A DNA stretch of 64,000 nt from the NCBI GenBank assembly GCA_903895725.1, contig CAITUV010000044.1, positions 124,001-188,000 of the forward strand. The letters run 5' to 3'. Positions 1-9,500 of this stretch are shown here, piece by piece (positions within the stretch are counted from its first letter, which is position 1; the number at the start of each line of letters is the position of its first letter). This DNA is from an uncultured Myxococcales bacterium (lineage in GTDB: Bacteria > Myxococcota_A > UBA9042 > CAIXZC01). Both the position numbers and the translations under genes were made by a program. Below the pieces are notes generated by a model, which ran no database searches, was not told where the DNA came from, and was given only the letters and a program-made list of their open reading frames with translations.

Positions 1-1992
1 GCTGCGAACATAGCGGCCGGGCACAGGGCCGGAACGAAACCGCAGACGAAGCCTCAGATCGCTGCGTTCTACACGTCGTGCCCTTCGAGACTGGCGCTCG
101 AGGCCGCAATCGGGCACACGGCCTATGTCGAGTACTCGACGGCCTGCGGCCCCAACCCCCTGGAGAAGTACTGGAGCCGCGATCTCGTGTCGCTGCAGAT
201 CCAGGAATCCTGGACCGGCCCTCCCCCCTGCTTCGACACCGTGTTTGCGTTCGTGAAGCAGTGCTGCGCCGGCGTTCATTCCCGGCTGCTGCTGCAGGAG
301 CTGGCGCTCCATCCGTCGCTGCGAAGCATCGATTCCTACAGAGCCCTGATGGCCTTGCAGGTACGTCTTCCACCGCGTTCGACGCAGGAGCTGTTGACCG
401 CTGCGGTACTGCTCGGCGACTACACGCTGGCGCTCCTCGACGAATCCTGGGGACGCATGGGAGGGCTGCTCCGGCGCCAGTACGGGGCCATGAAGCCCGT
501 CGTCCTGGATTTCGAGCGCCAGTTGCAGGATGCCCCCCGCTTCACCATGTCCAAGCTCGGAGTCAACTACGTGGCGGCCTTGCTGGCCGGTGTCGGGCCC
601 TTCCTGCCACGACGGGTCCTGCTTGCCGGCTTGCCCAAGGCGCCCCCACGGACTCTGGCGCAGGCGATGAAGATGATCGGACGCGACCCGGCAGCGGCAC
701 CACTTCCCTCTCCGTCCGCCATCAGCGACGGGCTGGCCGATTCTCCGGCCGAGGAGCAGATGCTCGAGCGAGAGCTGGCCCCCCTTGACGCGCCGGGGAA
801 TTCTCTGGTGGCAGGAGCCGCCTCTGCCGGGGAGACCATGGAGAAGGCTGCCGAGGCCCTCTCGTCCCCCGGGTCAGGCACAGCGGCGACCGGTTCGTCC
901 CAGCCGGCCGTTCCGAAGTTCCTGGAAGTACTGGAAGGAATCCTGCCGTCCGCCAACGACGGACGCAACCCGTCGCAGTCCCGAAGGCCCGACGTAGTGG
1001 AGCGGATGCTGCTCGATCTCCCTTTCTCAAGCTCGAAACTCGAAGGAGAGCCTTCCGCCGTGGACTGGGTACTGATGCAAGGCTGGGGGGATGGCAAGTC
1101 CCCGGAGGTCCGCGTGAACTGGGAGGTGGCCGTCCCGCCCGGGGACACTGCAGCCTGGGACCAGCTCTGCCTCACAGCGGCTCCCGTCACCCGCCTTCTG
1201 AATGCCCGGCTCTTCGAGGAGAAGCGCTGGAGAAGCGACTGGAGAACCCGGGCCACATCCGGTCCGCTCGACCCTGGCCGCCTTCCGCTCCTGGGACTGT
1301 CCGATTGCATCTGCCGGAGGCTGTCCATCTCCGACCAGGACCCGGATCGCGGGCAACGCTCGGTGGTCCTGGTTGCGGTCGATGTCTCGGGCAGCATGGG
1401 ACGGGAGCTGCTGGACATGGCCAGGCTCCTCCTGTGCGCTTTCGGGCTGTCCCTGCTGGGACGACCCAGGCACGCGCTCTTCGCAGCCGTCTACGGATGC
1501 CGTTCGACCGCGGAGCGGTTCGATCGGAGCGCCTGCGTCCGATGGCTGTACCACCCCGTGCTCACCCCGGCCCACAGCCCTCTCAAGGGCTTGCAGGCCG
1601 TCACCCTGCTCGACGAGAGCCAGCAGGGTACCAACCTCGATGTCCCATCCCTGGCCTACATGACATCCCAGGCTGCCGACCATGCCGGCCGGGGAACCCT
1701 GTTCGTAGTCCAGATCACCGACTGCCAGTTCAACACCAGCATGGGAGGCAAGTCCGGCAAGGAAGAGATGGTCCGATTCCTTAAGATCGTCCGCTCACAG
1801 CTCCCCTGCAAGTACGACCACACGCTCGTCGCCGTCGGCGAGAGCGACGACTATGCGCTCGAGGGTGCGGACCGACTTCTGACCTTGCCGCGGGAGGGAC
1901 TCGGAGACATCACGGTGGTCGCCACAAGGGTGGCGGACTTCGTCGCCGACGCCTTGAAGAGTCGCCCTGCCGGAAGAAGGAGGAAGGCATGA
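1..1992 (+). CDS. vWA-domain protein (5'-truncated by window start)
   Basis: Frame 1 is open from base 1 (AANIAAGHRAGTKPQ...), so the listed start at 187 is internal. MIDAS-like DVSGSMG in VVLVAVDVSGSMGRELLDMARLLL; Pro/Ser/Ala-rich linker in the middle; stop overlaps the next gene by 4 bp (ATGA). Confidence 0.85.
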   Translation, partial: AANIAAGHRAGTKPQTKPQIAAFYTSCPSRLALEAAIGHTAYVEYSTACGPNPLEKYWSRDLVSLQIQESWTGPPPCFDTVFAFVKQCCAGVHSRLLLQELALHPSLRSIDSYRALMALQVRLPPRSTQELLTAAVLLGDYTLALLDESWGRMGGLLRRQYGAMKPVVLDFERQLQDAPRFTMSKLGVNYVAALLAGVGPFLPRRVLLAGLPKAPPRTLAQAMKMIGRDPAAAPLPSPSAISDGLADSPAEEQMLERELAPLDAPGNSLVAGAASAGETMEKAAEALSSPGSGTAATGSSQPAVPKFLEVLEGILPSANDGRNPSQSRRPDVVERMLLDLPFSSSKLEGEPSAVDWVLMQGWGDGKSPEVRVNWEVAVPPGDTAAWDQLCLTAAPVTRLLNARLFEEKRWRSDWRTRATSGPLDPGRLPLLGLSDCICRRLSISDQDPDRGQRSVVLVAVDVSGSMGRELLDMARLLLCAFGLSLLGRPRHALFAAVYGCRSTAERFDRSACVRWLYHPVLTPAHSPLKGLQAVTLLDESQQGTNLDVPSLAYMTSQAADHAGRGTLFVVQITDCQFNTSMGGKSGKEEMVRFLKIVRSQLPCKYDHTLVAVGESDDYALEGADRLLTLPREGLGDITVVATRVADFVADALKSRPAGRRRKA

Positions 1993-3131
1993 TCGCATCG
2001 ACCCCGCTGTGGCGCTATGCGCTTCCAGACTCCACCGCGGACTTCGACCGGACGGTTCGTGAGGCGCTGAGACCCCTGTTGCTGCGGCTCGCGGAGTACG
2101 AGGCCCTCCTGACCCGTCTGCGCAGCCATGGTGGAAAGGTGCGGGACCTCAAGACCCTGACCGAGCTCATGGTGGAGCCGGTTCCCTTCCCGACTCACCG
2201 CCCGGACGCCGATCCCGTCTGCCTGGCCAACGTGCGGCGCACACGCAGCGCTCTGGCCCACCTGGACTGGGGACTGGCGCTGGAGGTCCGGACGGGCCCG
2301 CACGGATTTCCGCACCACTACTTGTTCCGAGCAAGGAGCGACTACTTCGGGCGCTACACCGCTATCCTGGAGGACCTTCACCGCTCCGCTGCATTCGACG
2401 AAGAGGATCCGGCCCAGAATCGGTTCTTCCCAGTCACCGGACCCTCGGGCCTGATTCGGCTGCTGCGACTGTCCGCGCTGCGACCCGTGGCATCCGGCCT
2501 GGTGGCATCCAGACGATGCCGGATTCAGGCCGGGGGAACCGATTTCCCTGCGGCCACTGGGGCGGAGGCGCCTGAGGGCCCTGCCGTGCCGTCCCCCTGG
2601 GGAGGCTGGCCGCTGGAGACCGATGAGCTCCTGCTCCTCGCCGGCCGTCACATCTTTCGGCATGCCTGGCACGAGGACCAGAGACTGGCCCTGGCCGCAG
2701 CACGGCTTCTCGACCTCCCGGCCTTCCGCGACCTCGTCCAGGTGCTCTACCTGCTGCTGGGCGCTGACCTGAGCCGCCTGCGCGGCGTCTGCATGGATAC
2801 CGAGCTCTGTCCTGCATTCGCCAGCCTGGTCGAGACCGGGTGCGGCAACGCGTTTCTCGCCCGGGTGCTGGTCGACCTCAGCGAGCTCTCCTCCGGCCGT
2901 ATCGAGGCCCTCCATTCCTGGGCGGAGAGCGTGTATTCGGACCTGGCGAAGGAGTTCGCCGCTCTCATGCAGCTCCGCCAGGGCTTCGTGGGCTTTCCAG
3001 GACGCCAGCCGCTGTATCGGATGCTCCTGGCCCACTACCGCCGCCTCGATATGCTTCGTTCTCGTGTTACCCCCGCACTTGCCGAGGCCGGTTCCCGGCT
3101 CGAGCGGCTGGCAGCATCGGTGTCGCAGTGA
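1989..3131 (+). CDS. hypothetical protein, translationally coupled to the vWA protein
   Basis: 380 aa ORF overlapping the vWA stop by 4 nt; no family recognised. Confidence 0.8.
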   Translation: MIASTPLWRYALPDSTADFDRTVREALRPLLLRLAEYEALLTRLRSHGGKVRDLKTLTELMVEPVPFPTHRPDADPVCLANVRRTRSALAHLDWGLALEVRTGPHGFPHHYLFRARSDYFGRYTAILEDLHRSAAFDEEDPAQNRFFPVTGPSGLIRLLRLSALRPVASGLVASRRCRIQAGGTDFPAATGAEAPEGPAVPSPWGGWPLETDELLLLAGRHIFRHAWHEDQRLALAAARLLDLPAFRDLVQVLYLLLGADLSRLRGVCMDTELCPAFASLVETGCGNAFLARVLVDLSELSSGRIEALHSWAESVYSDLAKEFAALMQLRQGFVGFPGRQPLYRMLLAHYRRLDMLRSRVTPALAEAGSRLERLAASVSQ

Positions 3132-3357
3132 CTCGTGCTCGATACCGCATCGCGACCACAGCATTTTGCGCTGCACCGCGAAATCGCGCTGTGCTGGCAA
3201 TGGCTTCGAAGGGGCCTTCCCGTTGGTCGTTGGCAAGAAATTTTTCCTGCAATCACTGAAAGTTGGGAGATATTCTGCAGCCGTGGCAGGCCTTATGCAC
3301 ATGGACAGGTCGAGCCCGGCAATTGAGCCGGATGCCTGAGGGCAGAAGGGGGAAGTC

Positions 3358-3816
3358 ATGGTAGCAACGAAGTGGATGGCAGTGGCGGCGCTGGCTGCGG
3401 GTCTCTTGTTCGGCACCGGGTGCGACGAGGGCAACGAGGGCGGTTACTACAGCGGAGAGGAGGAATACGATGATGCCGTTGTCGAGGCCGAAGACGTTTC
3501 ATCCTGCGTTCCGCAGTGCAGTGCCAGCGAGTGCGGCGACGACGGGTGCGGCGGGAGTTGCGGGGAGTGCGGCTACGACGAGCAGTGCAGCGCGGGCAAG
3601 TGCATGTCCGCCTGCGGTGCCTGCATGGAGGGAAGTTGCGGCTACGAGCTGAAGACCTGCGAGGGCAACTACCAGTGTGGTGCGCTCCTCCAGTGCCTCT
3701 CCAACTGCGGTACCGAGTCGTGCGCCAACTCCTGCATCTACAGCTACATGGGCGGTGCCGACGATCTGCTGGCCCTGCTCGAGTGCGTGGATGACTACTG
3801 CAGCTCGAAGTGCTGA
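3358..3816 (+). CDS. Cys-rich secreted lipoprotein with CGDDGCGGSCGEC motif
   Basis: Signal peptide MVATKWMAVAALAAGLLFGTGC with lipobox-like Cys; many Cys; GGGGGAAGTC-ATG ribosome-binding site. Confidence 0.8.
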   Translation: MVATKWMAVAALAAGLLFGTGCDEGNEGGYYSGEEEYDDAVVEAEDVSSCVPQCSASECGDDGCGGSCGECGYDEQCSAGKCMSACGACMEGSCGYELKTCEGNYQCGALLQCLSNCGTESCANSCIYSYMGGADDLLALLECVDDYCSSKC

Positions 3817-3951
3817 GGGTGGGATCGGCGGGCGACCAGGCGGCCCGGGGTGCAGCCGACCCCGGGCCGCCGCCACGACGCGGAGAGAGCCATGGATGGG
3901 GACAGGCGGAGGGAGAACGGAAACCACGGGGCAGACAGGAAGGAGTGGACG

Positions 3952-4611
3952 ATGAGGCACGCGGAACAGATGGGCTTCGAGGAAGAAGGCCCCAATCCCG
4001 CAGGTTGGGCGGTCGAGCGGGAACGACGGAAGTGGGAGACTCGTGACGCTGCGGTCCGGAAGAGCTTCCGGCAGGAGATATCCAAGTTCCTGGCGCTCGT
4101 CCTGAGGCACAAGGCAGATCAGTACGGCATCGAGATCCAGGTTGGGACGGGGTTTGCAGACCTGGACGAGGTCGAGGCGCTGCTGGTACGGCGGTTCCGC
4201 ACGCGTGTTTCCCGCAAGGATCTCATCGACCTGACGGGCAGCAGCCCGGACGGAAAGGTCCGCTTCCAGATCGACGGGCGACGCATCCGGGCGCTCTACG
4301 GGCACTCGCAGGTCACGGTGCGCTACGAGCCGGTGCCGCCACCGGAGCTCCTGTACCACGGGACGTCCCGAAACGCTCGGGCATCGATCCTGGAGGACGG
4401 ACTGCTCAGCATTGGCCGGCGGTACGTGCACCTGGCATCCAGCCCGGAGTACGCGCTGTCGGTGGCCGGACGGCACAGTCGGACACCTGTCGTCTTCCGG
4501 GTGAAGGCGGCCGCTGCCGCGGCAGCAGGCCTCGAGTTCCACTGCCCGGACGGGATGCACTGGCTCGCGGAGGCAGTGCCAGCGAAGTGGCTGGAGGAGT
4601 GCGAAGCCTGA
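3952..4611 (+). CDS. kptA: KptA/Tpt1-family RNA 2'-phosphotransferase
   Basis: ISKFLALVLRHKADQYGIEI, GKVRF..IRALYGHSQ, LYHGTSRNARASILEDGLLSIGRRYVHL, AGRHSRTPVVFRV, MHWLAEAVPAKWL. The Arg-His-Arg-Arg tetrad (LRH, GHS, GRRYVHL, GRHS) appears intact. AAGGAG 6 nt before the ATG at 3952 (track start 3850 is less likely). Confidence 0.88.
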   Translation: MRHAEQMGFEEEGPNPAGWAVERERRKWETRDAAVRKSFRQEISKFLALVLRHKADQYGIEIQVGTGFADLDEVEALLVRRFRTRVSRKDLIDLTGSSPDGKVRFQIDGRRIRALYGHSQVTVRYEPVPPPELLYHGTSRNARASILEDGLLSIGRRYVHLASSPEYALSVAGRHSRTPVVFRVKAAAAAAAGLEFHCPDGMHWLAEAVPAKWLEECEA

Positions 4612-4723
4612 GCAATCCTGGGTCGTCGGGAGACGGCGTTGTGTGAGCACACGCGTCCCGGAAGCTGCCTTCGAAGGCAGTCGGCTTCGCACTGGAGCTT
4701 TCGGGCTCGCCCCCCCCACGCCC

Positions 4724-6226
4724 TCACCTGTTCCTGGTCCACTCGGGGATGTCGCCCGGTTCGCCTTTCAGCCCCCAGGATTCGGCACCGAAGTAGGGGG
4801 AGTAGCGTATCGCACCGCCGCACGCGGGGCAGGCAGCGGTCAGGGGCACCGCCTGGGCGTTCTCGATCATCCTCATCTGGATCGCGGGCGGCAGCATGAT
4901 CCCCATGTGCCGCCATTGTTCCCAGGTGGTCTTCCTGGCCTCTTCCAGCAGTCCCCGGATGGCGGTGACGACGCGGTCGGGACCCGCTATCGGTGCCCCG
5001 CAACGCCTGCATCGGGCGGAAAACAGGCGTGTGCGTTTCCCCGACTGCCGATCATACATTCGGCTCAGGGTCAGAATCTGCGGCCCGAGCTGCAGGCCGT
5101 GGAGCCGCCGCACCAGGACCGCTCCGGTTGCCAGCCCGACGGCGACATCCTTCTCGACGAGCGCCAGGCTCGAGACCTCGCCGGGTACCGTCAGCTCGAT
5201 GTCGCGCTGCCCGGTAGAGAGGTTCCACGCGTTGAGCATTCCCCCGGTGGTGCAGGACACGACGAGCTGCCCGTCATCGGTCGGCTCCGCCGCCATGACC
5301 GGACATTTGCCCGGCCTCAGAGAGTGCAGTAGGCGGTCTTCTGCCCAGTCCCACACCAGGATGGCCGATCCGTCTCGTGCAATGAGCTTTCCGTCACCCG
5401 GAGTGAACCTCGGGGTCGCGCACGAGTTCTTCTCACTCGTAGGGAACGTCTTCACCGACATCAGGGCGATCACGTCACACAGCTCGACGACACCGGTATC
5501 GGATGCCAGGGCAGCGATCCTCCCGTCGGAAGTCAGCGAGAGGGACGGAGTACTCTTCGGCATGGTCCGGACCTCTTTCAGCCCACGGCCCGTCCGGATG
5601 CTGAAGACCCGGAGGAAGCCTCTCTGCCCGCAGGAGACCACCAAGTCGTTGTCCGGTCCGGCTGCCACGGCATGGGTGAACGGGTCATCGTCGACCTTCG
5701 CTCCCAGGAAGAGGGCATCCCCTCCCCTGTCCCCCACGAGGTCATACAGCCGGATCGGACCCATGCGAAATCGGTTGTGCTCCCCCGACACCACGGTCTT
5801 GCCATCGGGCGTGAACGCAACGGACTCCAGTCGGGGAGCCCCGCGGGGGTCCAGCCGGAGGAACCGACCGTGGCGCTCCCCGGCATCGAGGTCCCAGATG
5901 GTGACTGGATCCCCCCGCCCCGCGGTCGCTGCCTGGTTCGATGACGGGGAAAGCGCAAGGTCCGTGAGGCTCGGCTCGGCCGCCTCGTAGAGGTGCATGA
6001 GCCGGCCGGTATCAACGTTCCAGATGCCGACGCTTCGCTCCCCCATGGCGACCACACGACCGCGGTCCGCTGTCATGGCGAGCTTGCGGACCGGCTCCCC
6101 GAGCGTGCCCTCCAACCGGTACCACGAGTTGCAGTCTGTGCTCCGGAATGGCGAGGCGTAGCCCAACTTGTCGCTTCCCGCCGCTTCGCCAACCCGTCCG
6201 GCCATCTTGATCTTCCTCTTCCCCAT
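4724..6226 (-). CDS. WD40-like beta-propeller protein with C-terminal zinc ribbon
   Basis: Repeated GxxVxIWNVDTGR, DPVTIWDLDAG, RVFSIRTGR, LVWDWAEDRLLHSL, LNAWNLSTGQ; C-terminal CRRCGAP...CPACGGAI. GGGAGGTGCACCC-ATG supports the start at 6226 rather than 6298. Confidence 0.82.
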   Translation of the reverse strand: MGKRKIKMAGRVGEAAGSDKLGYASPFRSTDCNSWYRLEGTLGEPVRKLAMTADRGRVVAMGERSVGIWNVDTGRLMHLYEAAEPSLTDLALSPSSNQAATAGRGDPVTIWDLDAGERHGRFLRLDPRGAPRLESVAFTPDGKTVVSGEHNRFRMGPIRLYDLVGDRGGDALFLGAKVDDDPFTHAVAAGPDNDLVVSCGQRGFLRVFSIRTGRGLKEVRTMPKSTPSLSLTSDGRIAALASDTGVVELCDVIALMSVKTFPTSEKNSCATPRFTPGDGKLIARDGSAILVWDWAEDRLLHSLRPGKCPVMAAEPTDDGQLVVSCTTGGMLNAWNLSTGQRDIELTVPGEVSSLALVEKDVAVGLATGAVLVRRLHGLQLGPQILTLSRMYDRQSGKRTRLFSARCRRCGAPIAGPDRVVTAIRGLLEEARKTTWEQWRHMGIMLPPAIQMRMIENAQAVPLTAACPACGGAIRYSPYFGAESWGLKGEPGDIPEWTRNR

Positions 6227-6517
6227 GGGTGCACCTCCCGCAGGTTCCGAGGCCATTCTGATGCAGCAATCATGCCAGAGGCGGACTCGCCCTGCCATGG
6301 CAAGGCGTTATGCGGGTTTGACGAGGAGCAGCCGGTCCGGTAGCCCCGTGCACGAGCGCAGCGTGGTGATCGGGGAGGTAGCGAATTGCTGTGGGGAGGT
6401 GCACTACCTGAGCGCGCCTCCTGCCGCTGGATGGCTGGCACCTTTCCGATCCCGCTCGGATTCGACCTGTGATACGGTGGCTCATTGCCAAAGGGGGTTT
6501 GGCGCAGGGGGCGGGCC

Positions 6518-9500
6518 ATGAAAGCGGGCAAGACTTTTCGCGTGTTCATAAGCTCGACGTTCAGCGACCTCAAGGCAGAGCGGAACGCGTTGCAGCGGCA
6601 TGTGTTTCCCCGCTTGCAGGAGCTGTGTGCCGCGTACGGCACCCGCTTCCAGGCCATCGACCTCAGGTGGGGAGTCAGCGCCGAGGCCGGCCTCGACCAA
6701 CGGACCATGCGGCTCTGCCTGGAGGAGCTGAGACGGTGCCAGAGCACAACCCCCAAGCCGAACTTCATCGTTCTCCTGGGGGACCGTTACGGCTGGGAGC
6801 CCCTGCCTTTCGAGATCCCGTGCTCGCAGTTCCGGGAGATCAGGGAACGGCTCGGAGCATCGCCAGGGGAGTTCGATGCCCTTGCGGCTCCTTCCGGGAT
6901 GTCGGCGAACGCCCTGCTGGACCAGTGGTACCGGTGTGACGAGAACAGTGTGCCGCCAGTGTACGTGCTCCAGCCAAGGACCGGCGAATTCGTGGATACG
7001 AGAGTCTGGGACCACAAGGCAGAGCGGCCCCTCCGCAACCTCCTGAGAACCGCGGTCCGTGACCTCGGGCTGGACGAGGATGCGCTCCTGCCCTTCGAAG
7101 CCTCGGCCACTCACCAGGAAATCAGGCACGGAGCGATTGCTCTTGGCGCTGCGGCACAACACGTGTTTGGGTACTTCCGCAAGATCCTGAACCTGGGGCT
7201 GCAGGATGGAGAGGAGATCCCGGCGACTTTCGAAGACTATGTGGACAGCTGGCAAGACGATACCGGGAAGAAACGGTTTGCCGGTGCGGCACACGCCAGG
7301 GCAGAGAAGCTCAAGGTCAGGCTTGAGACGACCATCGGCGGCTCCAACGTCCGCAAGCACGGTACGATGGTGACCGACGTCGGCATGACCATGGATCACA
7401 TCGGCGACCTGCCGTGCACGCTCGAGCAGTGCCTGCCACTGTTGGATGCCCCTGAGGCGATGACGACGACCCTCTGCAGGCAGGTCTGGCGCGACCTGGG
7501 AACGTTGATACGGAGCGAGTGCCAGAGCCTTCGGGAGGCGGACCCCCTGCACCTGCAGACGGAGGCTCATGCTGCCTTCAGAGAAGAGCGGGCACGGGTG
7601 TTCGTGGGCAGGAAGGACCTGCTCGACGAGGTTGAGCGCTACCTCGACGATGACCGCCGTCAGCCGCTGGTGCTTCACGGCACGTCCGGCTCTGGCAAGT
7701 CGGCGCTGCTGGCCCGGGCCGCCGCATCAGTGGCCAGGAGGCGGTCGATGTCGGATGTGGCGTATTGCCCGGGCTATCAATGCCCTGTCCAGCGCCCGGA
7801 CGGTTCCCCCGTCACGGTGAGTTGGAAGGGCGAAGCCATTCTGGTCGAGCGCTTCATCGGTGCGACTCCTGCTTCAACTCAGGTCCGGTCACTCCTGGTG
7901 GACTTCTGCCGGATTCTGGATCTTGCCTACGATAAACCGGTGGAAGAGCCTCCGGAGAAGCTCAGGGAGTTGGTGGAGTCGTTCCACGGACGATTGAAGC
8001 GTGCCTGCCACGACCGACCATTGATCATCTTCCTGGATGCCCTCGACCAGCTTTCCGAAGGGGACGATGCCATGAAGTTGGAATGGCTCCCAACGGAGTT
8101 GCCTCCCTGTGTGAAGCTGATCGTCTCGACCGTTTCGGGGGCCGAGCCGGCCATGGCTCGATTGAGGGGCTGCCTGCCCGACTCGCAGATCCGGGAGGTC
8201 ATGCCTCTGTCGCCTGAGGACGGCGGGGACATCCTGGAGGCCCTGCTGGCCGACTGCGGTCGGACGGTCACGGCTCCCCAGCGAGCCGAGGTTCTGGAGA
8301 AATTCGCGGTCAGCGGTCTTCCGCTCTACCTCAAGCTGGCCTTCGAGGAGGCCCGGCGGTGGCGCTCGTGGGAGGGAGTCCCTTCGTACGAGGGCATGAC
8401 CGGACTCGCCCCCCGGGTGGAGGGCGTCATCGGCAACCTGTTCTGGCGCCTGTCGAGGCCTCAGGAGCATGGCCCGCTCCTGGTCGAGCGCTGCCTGGGA
8501 TTCCTGGCCGCATCCCGCCACGGACTGACCGAGGACGAGCTGCTGGAGGTCCTTTCGGGGGACCGGGAGTTCTTCGCTGCGTTCCAGTCGCAGTCCCATC
8601 ATCACCCGACGGAAGACAGAGTTCCGGTGGTCGTCTGGTCGCGCCTGTACCACGACCTGGAGCCGTATCTGACGTGGCGGGCGGCGGATGGCACGGAGCT
8701 GCTGGGGTTCTACCATGGGCAGCTCTCGGCAGTCGTCAAGGAGAGACTCCTCCAGGGCGAAAAAGGAGGCCATCGACACCGGGTGCTGGCTGACTTCTTC
8801 CGCTCTCAGCCACTGCATTCCAGCGCCGACGGAGAAGCCCTGGTGAATCTCCGGAAGGTCTCGGAGCTGCTCCATCAGGAGATTCGGGCGGAGGACTGGC
8901 CGAGTCTGCAACGCACCGCCACCGACTTTGCGTTCCTCGCAGCGAAATGTCAGGCCGGATTGCATCGAGAGCTGGCTTCAGAGCTGGAGCATTCCTCGCG
9001 TGCTGCGCCAACCCCGGTGGCTTCCGGCCTGGTCCCCTGGGCGGTATTCTTCCGCCAGCAGGGGCACTTGCTCGCTCGAGGCACACCCTCGTGGCCTTCT
9101 CACCGCATCCTTCTTCAACTTGCCCTGGAGGAACCTCGGGACAGCCCTGTCCTTCGGGCGGCCGACCGGTTTGTGGCGGAGGGTGGCGCCGCCTGGCCCC
9201 GCCTTCACGCCGCTCCACGGCCAGGAGATCGGAGCCACAGACCATGCCTGAGGACACTGGAGAGTCGCCCGGGGGGAGCCTACGCCGCGGTGTTTGCGTC
9301 GGACGGGTCACTTGCAGCTTCGGTGGGAGGGGACGGGCAGCTGAGGATCTGGAGCATTGCAGACGGAGCATGCGAGCGAACCGTACCGGGTGGCTACTCC
9401 TCTCCCTGGGCATGCAGGGAAACCGCGTTGGGAGGTGGCATGGTGGCCGTGGCGTGCCGCCAGGGAATTGACATCTGGGACACCCGCTCCGGCACCCGGG

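Noticed and set aside
3173-3194. GCACCGCG-AAAT-CGCGCTGTGC hairpin downstream of the 380-aa gene as an intrinsic terminator
   Set aside because: Bulged stem and no following T-run; possible but unsupported.
567-3434. Minus-strand ORFs antisense to the vWA and partner genes (567-1418, 1851-3434)
   Set aside because: No recognisable motifs and they contradict the coupled plus-strand pair.
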